Counted from the first letter of the stretch, positions 8,171-16,410 are shown. The stretch: DNA of 27,211 nt from an uncultured Bacilli bacterium (GCA_947598345.1 CANQFF010000006.1:1-27211); one strand, 5' to 3'. Notes: generated by a model from the letters alone, not told the origin. Numbers and translations: made by a program.

Positions 8171-9919
8171 TTATTTTTCTTCGTAGTCTGCATCCATTAC
8201 ATCATCTTTTTTTGATTTTTTATCTTTTTTCTTATCTTTTTTATCTTCGCTTTCACTTTCTTCTTTTTCTTGTTCTTCCTGTGCTTTCTTTGAAGCTTCT
8301 TCGTAAACTTTAGTTGCCAAAGCCATAGCTGATTCATTTAATTTTTCTGTTTTATCTTTTATATCATCTATGTCATCTTTTTCTAAAGCTTCTTTTAAGT
8401 CTTTAATTTGTTCTTCTGCTTTTTCTTTATCTTTAGAATCTACTTTATCTCCTAAATCTTTAATAGCTTTTTCTGTAGCAAATATCATTTGTTCAGCTTC
8501 ATTTCTAGCATCTGCTTCAGCTTTTTTCTTTTCATCAGCTTCACGATTTTCTTCTGCTTCTTTTACCATCTTATCTATTTCTTCATCACTTAAATTAGTT
8601 GAAGATGTAATAGTAATTGATTGTTCTTTTTGTGTTCCTAAATCCTTAGCTTTAACATTAACAATACCATTTGCATCTATATCAAAAGTAACTTCGATTT
8701 GTGGTATTCCACGAGGTGCTGGTTGATTATCAGCAGCAGTTGAGAATACTTGTGATTTGCTTGTTGGTATTGTTGTATTTCTTGGAATTAATACAGTACA
8801 AACTCCACCTAAAGTTTCTATTCCTAATGAAAGTGGTGTTACATCCAAAAGTACTATATCATTTACATCACCAGTAAGTACTCCACCTTGAATAGCTGCA
8901 CCCATAGCAACAACTTCATCTGGATTTACTTCTTTTGATGGTTCTTTACCAAGTTCTTTCTTAACTAATTCTTGAACCATTGGAATACGAGTAGATCCAC
9001 CTACTAATATTACTTTATCCAAATCTTTTGCAGTTAATTTAGCATCCTTTAAAGCTTTTCTAACTGGTTCTAGAGTTGAATCAACTAAATCACTAATCAA
9101 ACTTTCAAATTTAGCTCTTGTCAAAGTTGTTTCGTAATTTAAATCAGCTGTAATAAATGGTAAACTTATCTCAGTTGAAGTAACATTTGAAAGTGTCTTT
9201 TTAGCTTTTTCTGCTTCTTCTTTAATTCTTTGTAAAGCCATTTTATTATCACTTAAATCTACATCGTGTTCTTCTTTGATGTCATCGATTATATAGTCTA
9301 TTATTCTTTGATCGAAATCATCTCCACCAAGTTTATTATTACCACTAGTTGATTTAACCTCAAATACACCATCACCAAGTTCTAGTATAGATACATCAAA
9401 TGTACCTCCACCTAAATCGTATACTAATATAGTTTGAGATTCATCTTGTTTATCAAGACCATATGCTAAAGCTGCAGCAGTTGGTTCATTTATAATTCTT
9501 TCTACATTAAGTCCTGCTATTTTACCAGCATTTTTAGTTGCTTGTCTTTGTGAATCATTAAAATATGCTGGAACAGTTATAACTGCACTTGTAACTTTTT
9601 CACCTAAATAAGCTTCTGCAGTTTTCTTTAAATCGCCAAGTATCATCGCACTAATTTCCTCTGGAGTATATTCTTTTCCATTAGCTTTTACTTTTTTATT
9701 TGTACCCATTAATCTTTTAATTGATGATATTGTTTCAGGGTTTGTAACTGATTGATGTTTAGCAGTTTTACCTACTAAAATATCTCCTTTTTTAAAAGCT
9801 ACTACTGATGGAGTAGTTCTATCTCCATCTGCATTAACTATAACTTTAGCTTCTCCTCCTTCGTAAATACTTACACAACTATTAGTTGTTCCTAAATCTA
9901 TACCTATTGTTTTACTCAT
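8171..9919 (-). CDS. dnaK: Chaperone protein DnaK (Hsp70)
   Basis: An Hsp70 of 582 residues from the preferred ATG at 9919 (MSKTIGIDLGTTNS). A GTG at 9928 would add three codons but overlaps the Shine-Dalgarno AAGGTGAT that serves the ATG. The nucleotide-binding domain shows the phosphate loop IGIDLGTTNSC, VPAYFNDSQRQATKNAG, YDLGGGTFDVSIL and ILVGGSTRIPMVQ. The substrate-binding domain begins near DVTPLSLGIETLGG. The C-terminal lid is lysine/glutamate-rich and ends DADYEEK, the usual Gram-positive tail that docks co-chaperones. It is slightly shorter than the Bacillus protein. It works in an ATP cycle with DnaJ and GrpE, both encoded in the same operon. Confidence 0.98.
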   Translation of the reverse strand: MSKTIGIDLGTTNSCVSIYEGGEAKVIVNADGDRTTPSVVAFKKGDILVGKTAKHQSVTNPETISSIKRLMGTNKKVKANGKEYTPEEISAMILGDLKKTAEAYLGEKVTSAVITVPAYFNDSQRQATKNAGKIAGLNVERIINEPTAAALAYGLDKQDESQTILVYDLGGGTFDVSILELGDGVFEVKSTSGNNKLGGDDFDQRIIDYIIDDIKEEHDVDLSDNKMALQRIKEEAEKAKKTLSNVTSTEISLPFITADLNYETTLTRAKFESLISDLVDSTLEPVRKALKDAKLTAKDLDKVILVGGSTRIPMVQELVKKELGKEPSKEVNPDEVVAMGAAIQGGVLTGDVNDIVLLDVTPLSLGIETLGGVCTVLIPRNTTIPTSKSQVFSTAADNQPAPRGIPQIEVTFDIDANGIVNVKAKDLGTQKEQSITITSSTNLSDEEIDKMVKEAEENREADEKKKAEADARNEAEQMIFATEKAIKDLGDKVDSKDKEKAEEQIKDLKEALEKDDIDDIKDKTEKLNESAMALATKVYEEASKKAQEEQEKEESESEDKKDKKKDKKSKKDDVMDADYEEK

Positions 9920-9933
9920 ATTTATCACCTTTC

Positions 9934-10533
9934 TTACTCACTAACCTTGACCATTGCTGGTCTAATAACTTTATCTTTATAGATATAACCTTTTTGTAAT
10001 ACTTCTAGTACCATACCAGGTTCAACACCCTCTTTATGTTCTACCATAATGGCATTGTGATATACTGGATCAAACAATTTATTTGCGCCATCTATAGCTT
10101 TAACATCAAAACTTTCCATAATTTGTTGCATATTACAATAAATCATCTTGAATCCTTCCAAAAATTTTGAAACCTCATCTTCTAAATTATCGTCATCCAA
10201 TTTTATTGCTCTTTCAAAATTATCCATAATTGGAAGAAATTGTTTAATTAAATCTTCATTACAAAACTTAAGCAACCTAGCAACCTCTTCATCTTTTCTT
10301 TTCCTATAATTAATTAAATCAGCTCTAGCTATCAAAACTTCTTCTTCTTTTTTCTTGTTTTCTAACTTTAATTTTTCTATCTCATCTTTATATTTATTCT
10401 TTTCTATTTTCTTATTCTTCTTATCTTTCTTATCTATCTTATCATTATCCTTGCAGCAACATTCATCTTGCTCTAAATGTTCTTTGCAATTGCAATCACA
10501 AGTACATTCATCTTTCTTTATTTCTTCTTCCAT
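9934..10533 (-). CDS. grpE: GrpE nucleotide exchange factor with cysteine-rich N-terminal tail
   Basis: A 199-residue cytosolic dimer that releases ADP from DnaK. The central coiled coil (ENKKKEEEVLIARADLINYRKR) and the beta-wing domain (FDPVYHNAIMVEH, then GYIYKDKVIRPAMVKV) are typical. The odd part is residues 10-27, where C10, C12, C14, C16, H19, C25, C26 and C27 cluster (ECTCDCNCK, then ECCCK), followed by a lysine/aspartate-rich stretch. GrpE N-termini are usually acidic and disordered without cysteines, so this could bind metal or sense redox state, but that is inference. It starts 13 bases after hrcA and ends 14 bases before the dnaK ATG. Confidence 0.96.
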   Translation of the reverse strand: MEEEIKKDECTCDCNCKEHLEQDECCCKDNDKIDKKDKKNKKIEKNKYKDEIEKLKLENKKKEEEVLIARADLINYRKRKDEEVARLLKFCNEDLIKQFLPIMDNFERAIKLDDDNLEDEVSKFLEGFKMIYCNMQQIMESFDVKAIDGANKLFDPVYHNAIMVEHKEGVEPGMVLEVLQKGYIYKDKVIRPAMVKVSE

Positions 10534-10546
10534 GTGTACCTCATTT

Positions 10547-11536
10547 CTATTTTTTATCTATGTTCTTTTTTATATAATCCAAAAGAGTTATTACTCTTTC
10601 ATACTCCATTCTTTTTGGACCTACTAAAGCTATTGTTCCCTCTTCACCATTTATGGTATATTTTGTTTTTATAATTGTTACATCATCATCAAAATTATTT
10701 TCACTTCCTATATAAATATTGATTCCATTATCTTCTTCTTTAATGCTGCTTACAATATCTTTGTCTTCGAATTTACTTATTATTTCTCTAATTCTATCAG
10801 CATTATTAAATTCTGGCTGCATTAAAATATTTTTAGTTCCACTAACTCTAACTGACTCTGCTGCGAAATCACTAAATGCTGTATAAAATGCATTATATAA
10901 GACTTCGTGTTGCTTGACATATTTTCCTATTATAGGTTTTACTTGATACTCTAAAACTTCACTAACAGTATCTATACTTGTTCCTACTATAAGTTTATTT
11001 ATTAAATCAACCGTCTGCTTTATTTCAGCAGAATCTATATCTCCAGGAATATAAATTGATTTGTTTTCAACATGTCCTTTATCAGTAACAATAATCGCTA
11101 CCATATTATTTTTGTCAATTGGTATTACTTCTACTTTTTGAACTAAATTCTCACTAGATTGTTTACCTAAAACTATTGTTGTATAATGTGTCAATTCTGA
11201 TATAATTTCCATACTTTTTAAAATTATATCATTTACAACTAGAGATTTATTGTCGAGTATAGTTTGAAGTTTCAACATATCTTCACCATTTAATTCTTTT
11301 GGTTTCATTATGTTGTCTACATAATATCTATAACCTTTTTCACTTGGAACCCTACCAGAAGATATGTGTGTTTTTTCTAAAAGTCCTATTTCTTCTAAAT
11401 AGTTCATTTCAGCTCTTATAGTTGCACTAGAACACTTCATAATATCGCACAATGCCTTTGAACCTACTGGCCTTGCAGTTTTAATGTAATCTTCAACTAT
11501 AAGTTTAAGTAACTCTTCCTGCCTTTTACTTACCAC
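10547..11536 (-). CDS. hrcA: Heat-inducible transcription repressor HrcA
   Basis: A 329-residue repressor that binds CIRCE inverted repeats and needs GroESL-type chaperones to stay active. The N-terminal winged helix includes RQEELLKLIVEDYIKTARPVGSKAL and the recognition region SSATIRAEMNYLEEIGLLEKTHISSGR, highly typical of HrcA. The GAF-like middle and the C-terminal region (ALVGPKRMEYERVITLLDYI) are also typical. It starts at a GTG with GAGGTGA upstream. As first gene of the operon, directly behind two CIRCE copies, it represses itself and the chaperones. No groESL is in this window. Confidence 0.97.
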   Translation of the reverse strand: MVSKRQEELLKLIVEDYIKTARPVGSKALCDIMKCSSATIRAEMNYLEEIGLLEKTHISSGRVPSEKGYRYYVDNIMKPKELNGEDMLKLQTILDNKSLVVNDIILKSMEIISELTHYTTIVLGKQSSENLVQKVEVIPIDKNNMVAIIVTDKGHVENKSIYIPGDIDSAEIKQTVDLINKLIVGTSIDTVSEVLEYQVKPIIGKYVKQHEVLYNAFYTAFSDFAAESVRVSGTKNILMQPEFNNADRIREIISKFEDKDIVSSIKEEDNGINIYIGSENNFDDDVTIIKTKYTINGEEGTIALVGPKRMEYERVITLLDYIKKNIDKK

Positions 11537-11587
11537 TATGTCACCTCTTTATATTATATAATTTTTTTTGATTTATATAACAATTTT

Positions 11588-11614
11588 TCAGCACTATTTT
11601 CATTTGAGTGCTAA
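11588..11614 (-). promoter_or_regulatory. CIRCE operator, promoter-proximal copy (HrcA site)
   Basis: Minus strand: TTAGCACTC, nine bases, TAGTGCTGA. The left arm matches the CIRCE consensus exactly and the right arm matches 7 of 9. It begins about five bases after the -10 box, so it spans the predicted transcription start and also forms a hairpin at the mRNA 5' end. Confidence 0.95.
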
Positions 11615-11618
11615 AACA

Positions 11619-11647
11619 AGTATATCACCTCTTATTAGCACTGTCAA
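11619..11647 (-). promoter_or_regulatory. Sigma-A promoter of the hrcA operon
   Basis: TTGACA (11642-11647), 17 bases, TATACT (11619-11624). The -35 lies inside the upstream CIRCE copy, and the downstream CIRCE begins just after the -10, so HrcA should block both RNA polymerase binding and escape. Confidence 0.92.
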
Positions 11648-11661
11648 TACTTTAGTGCTGA
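11635..11661 (-). promoter_or_regulatory. CIRCE operator, promoter-distal copy overlapping the -35
   Basis: Minus strand: TCAGCACTA, nine bases containing most of the -35 hexamer, CAGTGCTAA. Arms match the CIRCE consensus at 7 of 9 and 8 of 9. The copies are 47 bases apart start to start, about 4.5 helical turns. Confidence 0.93.
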
Positions 11662-11692
11662 AAAATAAAAAATTTTAGAAAACTAAAATTTT
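11661..11692 (-). terminator. Intrinsic terminator of the lipoprotein gene
   Basis: A perfect 10-bp stem (AAAATTTTAG with CTAAAATTTT) around a TTTT loop, then TTATTTTT on the minus strand. It overlaps the stop codon by two bases and its T-run ends at the distal CIRCE, insulating the heat-shock promoter. Confidence 0.85.
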
Positions 11693-12029
11693 ATTTACAT
11701 TTATAATCATAATTTTCGTATTGTTTTTTTATTTCGTCCTTTGATCCATCAAGTTTTATTTCATCTTCAAGTTCTGATATTATTTCATTTTCTTTTAAAA
11801 TTAAATTATACTCATCTATATATTCTTCCATATCTTTGAAATATTCTCTAGCTTCATCTTCTTCTTTAAAAATCATTTTATCTATTTGTTTATATTTATT
11901 ATTTTTAAAATTAAAAATAATCTTATTTTCAATTTTTAAATCTTCATAGTCTTCCTCATATGTACAAGTTAACTTATTACTACAGCCACAAATAAAAAAT
12001 AAAACTAAAAATATTATAATCTTTTTCAC
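11691..12029 (-). CDS. Small predicted lipoprotein, function unknown
   Basis: A 112-residue protein starting at a GTG with GGTGA upstream. The signal peptide has a hydrophobic stretch (IIIFLVLFF) and a lipobox ICGC with the acylated cysteine at 16, so it should be anchored to the outer face of the membrane. The mature part is highly charged and rich in Glu, Asp and Lys, with a likely long helix (EEDEAREYFKDMEEYIDEY). Two further cysteines, in LTCTY near the start and YKCK at the end, could form a disulfide. It loosely recalls YehR/DUF1307 small lipoproteins, but I cannot confirm that. It sits alone between the envelope cluster and the heat-shock operon and has a strong terminator. Confidence 0.8.
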   Translation of the reverse strand: MKKIIIFLVLFFICGCSNKLTCTYEEDYEDLKIENKIIFNFKNNKYKQIDKMIFKEEDEAREYFKDMEEYIDEYNLILKENEIISELEDEIKLDGSKDEIKKQYENYDYKCK

Positions 12030-12072
12030 AATATCACCGATAAATTATATGAAAAAAATTATAATATATTAT

Positions 12073-12357
12073 TTAACCATACAATCTTTTTAAATAAAAT
12101 AAATTATCATTTATTTGTAATACTAACAAATCTGGATCATCCACACTATTTATATCTCTTCCATATTTACTTATAAGATTTCCAAAACTTAAAAGTACAT
12201 TTTGTTCTTTTATTAAACTTTCGTGTATATAGATAAAATCTCCTATTTTTGGATTACTGTCTAAATCATAAAACACTATTTTAAATTTATAATTATTATT
12301 GTTGTTGCTTAAATAATAATTATCATCTTCTACTTTTTCTATTTTTAATTTTATCAT
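12073..12357 (-). CDS. Hypothetical 94-aa protein in the envelope cluster
   Basis: I do not recognise this family. It has no signal peptide or membrane segment. Alternating hydrophobic residues (YKFKIVFYDL, IGDFIYIHESLI, LLVLQINDNLFYLKRLYG) suggest a small beta-rich, possibly OB-like fold. An asparagine run (NNNNN) sits near residue 20. The start is well placed (AAAGGA upstream) and only one base separates it from the PAP2 phosphatase stop, so the two are cotranscribed and perhaps coupled. Confidence 0.7.
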   Translation of the reverse strand: MIKLKIEKVEDDNYYLSNNNNNYKFKIVFYDLDSNPKIGDFIYIHESLIKEQNVLLSFGNLISKYGRDINSVDDPDLLVLQINDNLFYLKRLYG

Positions 12358-12358
12358 T

Positions 12359-12976
12359 TTATAATTCCTTTCGTATTAAATTTTTTTTAATTATACTTAT
12401 GTATATTATTAAGTATGTAAGTGCGAAAGAAAACGCTCCAATCACATCTGTAAAAAAATGTACACCTAAATATACTCTACTTACTCCAGTTATTAATATT
12501 ATTATAGATAATAAACTAGAAATTATTATTTTATTTTTTGTGCGGATATTAGATGTACAGACTAAGTATATAATAAATCCATAAAAAGAAAAAGCTGTGA
12601 GTGAATGTCCTGATGGGAAACTATAACCTGTTTCTTCTATTAAACTTATATCAAGAGGTCTATTTCTAGAAAATATTGGTTTAAGAATTAATTGACATAG
12701 TGTTATTAAAATTAAATTAAGTGACATATATAATCCATATTTTTTATTTTTAAATAATAATAGCGTCAATAATGTAATTGTTATAACAACAGCTCCACTT
12801 CCTAAATAAGTCATTATTTTTACTATTTTAGTATTATCGTTATTAATTATCTTAAAAATAATATTATATACATAAGAATCTATATAAATATCATTTTTAT
12901 GAAGAACTAAAATAGATAAAAATATGAATATTGAAAAAGAAATAAAACATATTATCCACTTTAAATATTTTTTCAT
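12359..12976 (-). CDS. PAP2-family membrane phosphatase
   Basis: A 205-residue membrane protein with about six hydrophobic segments. The three phosphatase motifs are intact: KPIFSRNRP (K99, R106), PSGH at 121-124, and SRVYLGVHFFTD (S166, R167, H173, D177). These build the acid-phosphatase active site facing outward. Relatives include BcrC/PgpB-type enzymes that dephosphorylate undecaprenyl pyrophosphate or phosphatidylglycerol phosphate; the substrate cannot be told from sequence alone. It follows the VanZ-like gene after three bases and precedes the 94-residue protein by one base, so it is the middle of a three-gene operon. AAGGTGA precedes the ATG. Confidence 0.92.
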   Translation of the reverse strand: MKKYLKWIICFISFSIFIFLSILVLHKNDIYIDSYVYNIIFKIINNDNTKIVKIMTYLGSGAVVITITLLTLLLFKNKKYGLYMSLNLILITLCQLILKPIFSRNRPLDISLIEETGYSFPSGHSLTAFSFYGFIIYLVCTSNIRTKNKIIISSLLSIIILITGVSRVYLGVHFFTDVIGAFSFALTYLIIYISIIKKNLIRKEL

Positions 12977-12979
12977 ATT

Positions 12980-13678
12980 TCACCTTTCATACAAGAAAAA
13001 TTCATATATTAATTTATTGATAAACTTTATTTTTGATACAAAATAAATAATGCTTGCGCCTAATACATTTAATATTAAATCATCTATATCACATATCCCA
13101 GACATAGTAATAAACTGTAAAATTTCAATTATAATTACAGTAATAACCATAGTTATTAAAAAATTTTTATACTTGTTCATTGATTTAAATATAAGAGGTA
13201 ATAATATTGCAAAAGGCATGAACGCTACAAAATTACCTAATACATTTATTAACAAAGATTTTAAACTAATTAAGTTATCTAAATATCCTGTTATAAATAA
13301 ATGTATTGTTTTAAAAGGGATTATATTAAATGATGTGCTTAAATAATACTTTAAAAGATCTTTATTCCAGTAAATTATAGTAAACCCTTGTCTACCATAT
13401 ATTTCATCAAAAAGTGTTAATGTGCAAATTGTAACTGTATATATTAAAAAATATATTATTAAATTTATTTTTAATATTCTTCTATTATAATCAAATTCTT
13501 TAATCAATATATATCCACCAAGATAAATAAATACACACACAAGTAATAGTAATAATAATCTATAGTTGGTGTATAAATATATATTTGGAATAAATCTAAT
13601 TCTTATACAAAAAAGCAAAATTAAAAATGACAATAAATATAGAGTTACAACTAATGCTTTGTATAAACTTTTTTTCAT
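12980..13678 (-). CDS. VanZ-like family membrane protein
   Basis: A 232-residue protein with about six transmembrane segments. The VanZ-like core is clear: NIIPFKTI, then NVLGNFVAFMPFAILLPLIF, then IEILQFITMSGICDIDDLILNVLGA. VanZ confers low-level teicoplanin resistance in enterococci, but most chromosomal homologues have no proven role and are not resistance genes. Grouping with a PAP2 phosphatase fits a role in the cell envelope or lipid carriers. AGGTGA precedes the ATG. It begins about 30 bases past the gap terminator; no convincing promoter was seen in that gap. Confidence 0.9.
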   Translation of the reverse strand: MKKSLYKALVVTLYLLSFLILLFCIRIRFIPNIYLYTNYRLLLLLLVCVFIYLGGYILIKEFDYNRRILKINLIIYFLIYTVTICTLTLFDEIYGRQGFTIIYWNKDLLKYYLSTSFNIIPFKTIHLFITGYLDNLISLKSLLINVLGNFVAFMPFAILLPLIFKSMNKYKNFLITMVITVIIIEILQFITMSGICDIDDLILNVLGASIIYFVSKIKFINKLIYEFFLYER

Positions 13679-13707
13679 AAATCACCTACTTAAATGATTG
13701 TTTATTT

Positions 13708-13727
13708 AAAAAAGGACTTATGTCCTT
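13708..13727 (-). terminator. Intrinsic terminator of gap
   Basis: AAGGAC, loop ATAA, GTCCTT on the minus strand, then more T. The stem takes in two bases of the gap stop codon (13726-13728). Confidence 0.8.
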
Positions 13728-14730
13728 AAATATTTCCTAAATATTTAGCAGTTCTTACCATTTGAGCTGAATAACCCATTTCATTATCATACCAAGCAAT
13801 TATCTTTACTAACTGTTTTCCATTAACCTCTACTACATTAGTAAGTTGGCCATCTACAAGCCCTCCTAAATATGAGCCTCTAATGTCACTTGAAACTATA
13901 GGATCCATTGTAAATCCAATCGTATCATTTGCATTGTCTTCAAATAATTTATTAATTTCTTCTACTGTAGTATTTCTTTTAAGCTCTAGTGTTAAATCTA
14001 TTACTGAGCCAGTAGTTACTGGAACTCTTAAAGCTCCTCCATCTAATTTACCACTTAACGATGGTATTACAAGTCCAATTGCACTTGCTGCACCTGTAGA
14101 TGTTGGAACTATATTAGCAGCACAAGCTCTACCTCTACGAGCATTTATACCTTTTTTATGAGCTATATCAAGTGTTGCTTGATCATTTGTATAAGCGTGT
14201 ACAGTAGTCATAAATCCTTTTTCTATACCAATATTTTTCTCAATTATATTAAGTACAGGAGCTAAACAATTAGTAGTACAACTTGCCGCACTTATAACTT
14301 GCTCACTTCCATCTAAAGTGTCCTCATTAACATTATATACTATTGTTTTTAAATCACCTTTAGCTGGTGCACTTATTATTACCTTTTTCGCACCTGCCTG
14401 TATATGAGCAAGAGCCTTTTGTTTATCAGTAAATTTTCCAGTACACTCGAAGACTTCATCTATTCCTAATTCACCCCAAGGTAGATTTGAAGGATCCATT
14501 TCACTATATACTTTAACTTTTCTATCTTTAACTACTATATAATCATCTTCAAAACTTATTTCATTTACTCTATAATTACCGTGGCTAGTATCATATTTTA
14601 ATAAATAAGCTAACTGTTCTGCATCAGTTAAATCATTAATAGCTACAACTTCAAAATTAGGATCTTCTTCCATTATTCTAAAAACTAGTCTTCCAATTCT
14701 TCCGAAACCATTAATTGCTACTCTTATCAT
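13726..14730 (-). CDS. gap: Glyceraldehyde-3-phosphate dehydrogenase, NAD-type
   Basis: A 334-residue glycolytic enzyme of normal length that oxidises glyceraldehyde 3-phosphate to 1,3-bisphosphoglycerate. The Rossmann motif INGFGRIGR is at 6-14, aspartate 33 in AINDLT predicts NAD rather than NADP, and the catalytic pair is C151 (SAASCTTNC) and H178 (TVHAYTND). RRGRACAANIVPTSTGAA is the phosphate-binding region. AAGGA lies six bases before the ATG. It starts 15 bases after the nucleoside kinase gene, so the two likely share a promoter, and it is closed by a terminator overlapping its stop. Confidence 0.98.
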   Translation of the reverse strand: MIRVAINGFGRIGRLVFRIMEEDPNFEVVAINDLTDAEQLAYLLKYDTSHGNYRVNEISFEDDYIVVKDRKVKVYSEMDPSNLPWGELGIDEVFECTGKFTDKQKALAHIQAGAKKVIISAPAKGDLKTIVYNVNEDTLDGSEQVISAASCTTNCLAPVLNIIEKNIGIEKGFMTTVHAYTNDQATLDIAHKKGINARRGRACAANIVPTSTGAASAIGLVIPSLSGKLDGGALRVPVTTGSVIDLTLELKRNTTVEEINKLFEDNANDTIGFTMDPIVSSDIRGSYLGGLVDGQLTNVVEVNGKQLVKIIAWYDNEMGYSAQMVRTAKYLGNI

Positions 14731-14745
14731 TTTTAATCCTTCTTT

Positions 14746-16410
14746 CTATTTTGTAAAAATACTTCCCCCTATAAATTCTCTTAAAACTGAATCTGGTGGT
14801 ACATCATCACTAGGTATAGGCAAAAAATTTCTTAAAAAATTTATAAGTCTTAAAGCCTCAGGATATTCTGGATCATCCTCATTGACATTAAAAAGTAATG
14901 GTTCAACATAAGTTTTTAAAACACCTATTTCATATATAAGCGCTGAATTTATGACTGTATCAGCATTATCCTGAAACTTATATATATTATTTCTTTCACC
15001 CGCTTTTATACTTGCCCATAATCTTAGAGTTTCTCTAGCTCCATTACCTCTTGTCTTACTATCTCTTACTATTCTCCTAAGTTTTCTTATATCACTAGTA
15101 TGAATATGATTATGATTATCTATATTTATTTGAACTAGTGGACTTATATAAATTTTATATTTTTGAGATTTATTAATAGATTTCGTTAATTCATCGTTCA
15201 ATGCATGTAGGCCTTCTACTATAATTATATCATTCTCACCAAGTTGTAAATAATTACCGTTATACTCTCTTTTACCAAGAATAAAATTATAAGTAGGCAA
15301 GTTAACTTTCTTTCCATTTAATAAATCTGTTAAATTCTGATTAAATAATTCTATATCTAAAGCTTTTACAGATTCTAAATCTGGTTTACCATCCTTATCT
15401 AGTACCCTTTTACTTAGATCAGTATAGTAATCGTCAAGCCCAATAGGATGCGTTTTAAAACCTCTGCTTCTTAAATATATATCTAATTTTTTTGAAGTTG
15501 TAGTCTTACCACTAGATGATGGACCAGCGATTAACACTATCTTAATTTTTCTTTTACTATTATATATTTCATTTGCTATTTTTGCCAACTGTGAATCATA
15601 ATGAGCCTCAGCAAGATTAATTATTTCAGAAATTTTAGCTTTAGACACAACTCTATTTAAATCTGCAGCATTCTCAATTTCAAGTATTCTACCCCATTTA
15701 GTATAATCTGAAAATTTATTAAATATCTTTTCGTGATGAACATAATCAAGAGTTGTTTGTGGATTAACAACATCTGGTATCGATAATACAAAACCTTCAT
15801 CATTTACATATGTAAGTTTAAAATCATTTATCTGTGATGTGCTATAGGCCATTTTTCCAAAATAATAATCGTAAACATCATCTATTCTATATAAATTTAT
15901 ATAAGTATTTGAAATATATTTTAAGACATTAACCTTGTCTAATTTATTTTTCTTTTTAAAATACTTTATTGCATCTATTCTAGATACACTATGCTTAGTA
16001 AATAAATAATCACTTTTTACTATCTCTTGCATTTCTTTATATAATTTATTAACCAAATCTTTAGTAGTTTTTAAGTCTCTTAAAGTAAAATAAACTCCTA
16101 AATCTTGTGAATGTTCAGCAATAATTTCTACATTTTCACCTAGTACTCTTCTAACCGCTAATATAAGTATAAATCTAGCACTCCTATCATATATAGCATA
16201 CCCAGTTTCACTACTTCTATCAAAAAATTCTATATTACATTTCTTTTTTAATGTATCGCTTAAATCTACAATATCATTATCAACCTTAGCAGCTAGTATA
16301 TCATAATTATAGTAATGAGCGAAATGTTCTGAAATCTCTTTATATGTTGTACCTTCCTCATATTCAATAATCTCATTACCTTGAAAAGTTACTTTTATCT
16401 TTTTGCCCAT
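14746..16410 (-). CDS. Nucleoside (uridine) kinase with threonyl-tRNA synthetase-like N-terminus
   Basis: A 554-residue fusion-type protein. Residues 1-60 form a TGS-like domain (YEEGTTYKEISEHFAH). About 60-270 resemble the second additional domain of threonyl-tRNA synthetase, but the catalytic and anticodon-binding domains of a synthetase are absent. The C-terminal half is a PRK/uridine-kinase P-loop domain with Walker A GPSSSGKTTTSKK, IGLDDYY and IIIVEGLHALN. This architecture is known in Firmicutes, Thermotoga and others; the kinase phosphorylates a nucleoside, probably uridine, but its exact role is unsettled. It has its own strong promoter and is followed by gap. Confidence 0.9.
   Translation of the reverse strand: MGKKIKVTFQGNEIIEYEEGTTYKEISEHFAHYYNYDILAAKVDNDIVDLSDTLKKKCNIEFFDRSSETGYAIYDRSARFILILAVRRVLGENVEIIAEHSQDLGVYFTLRDLKTTKDLVNKLYKEMQEIVKSDYLFTKHSVSRIDAIKYFKKKNKLDKVNVLKYISNTYINLYRIDDVYDYYFGKMAYSTSQINDFKLTYVNDEGFVLSIPDVVNPQTTLDYVHHEKIFNKFSDYTKWGRILEIENAADLNRVVSKAKISEIINLAEAHYDSQLAKIANEIYNSKRKIKIVLIAGPSSSGKTTTSKKLDIYLRSRGFKTHPIGLDDYYTDLSKRVLDKDGKPDLESVKALDIELFNQNLTDLLNGKKVNLPTYNFILGKREYNGNYLQLGENDIIIVEGLHALNDELTKSINKSQKYKIYISPLVQINIDNHNHIHTSDIRKLRRIVRDSKTRGNGARETLRLWASIKAGERNNIYKFQDNADTVINSALIYEIGVLKTYVEPLLFNVNEDDPEYPEALRLINFLRNFLPIPSDDVPPDSVLREFIGGSIFTK

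Noticed and set aside
8370..8726. A 118-codon open frame on the plus strand inside dnaK.
   Set aside because: It is antisense to the conserved C-terminal half of dnaK, is serine/phenylalanine-rich as expected from reverse reading, and has no ribosome site.
10355..10674. Two overlapping plus-strand open frames across the grpE-hrcA junction.
   Set aside because: They mirror lysine- and glutamate-rich coding sequence on the other strand, and no promoter or ribosome site was seen.
12980..13678. A glycopeptide-resistance gene, because of the VanZ similarity.
   Set aside because: No vanA/vanH/vanX partners are present; chromosomal VanZ-like proteins are common and mostly unrelated to resistance.
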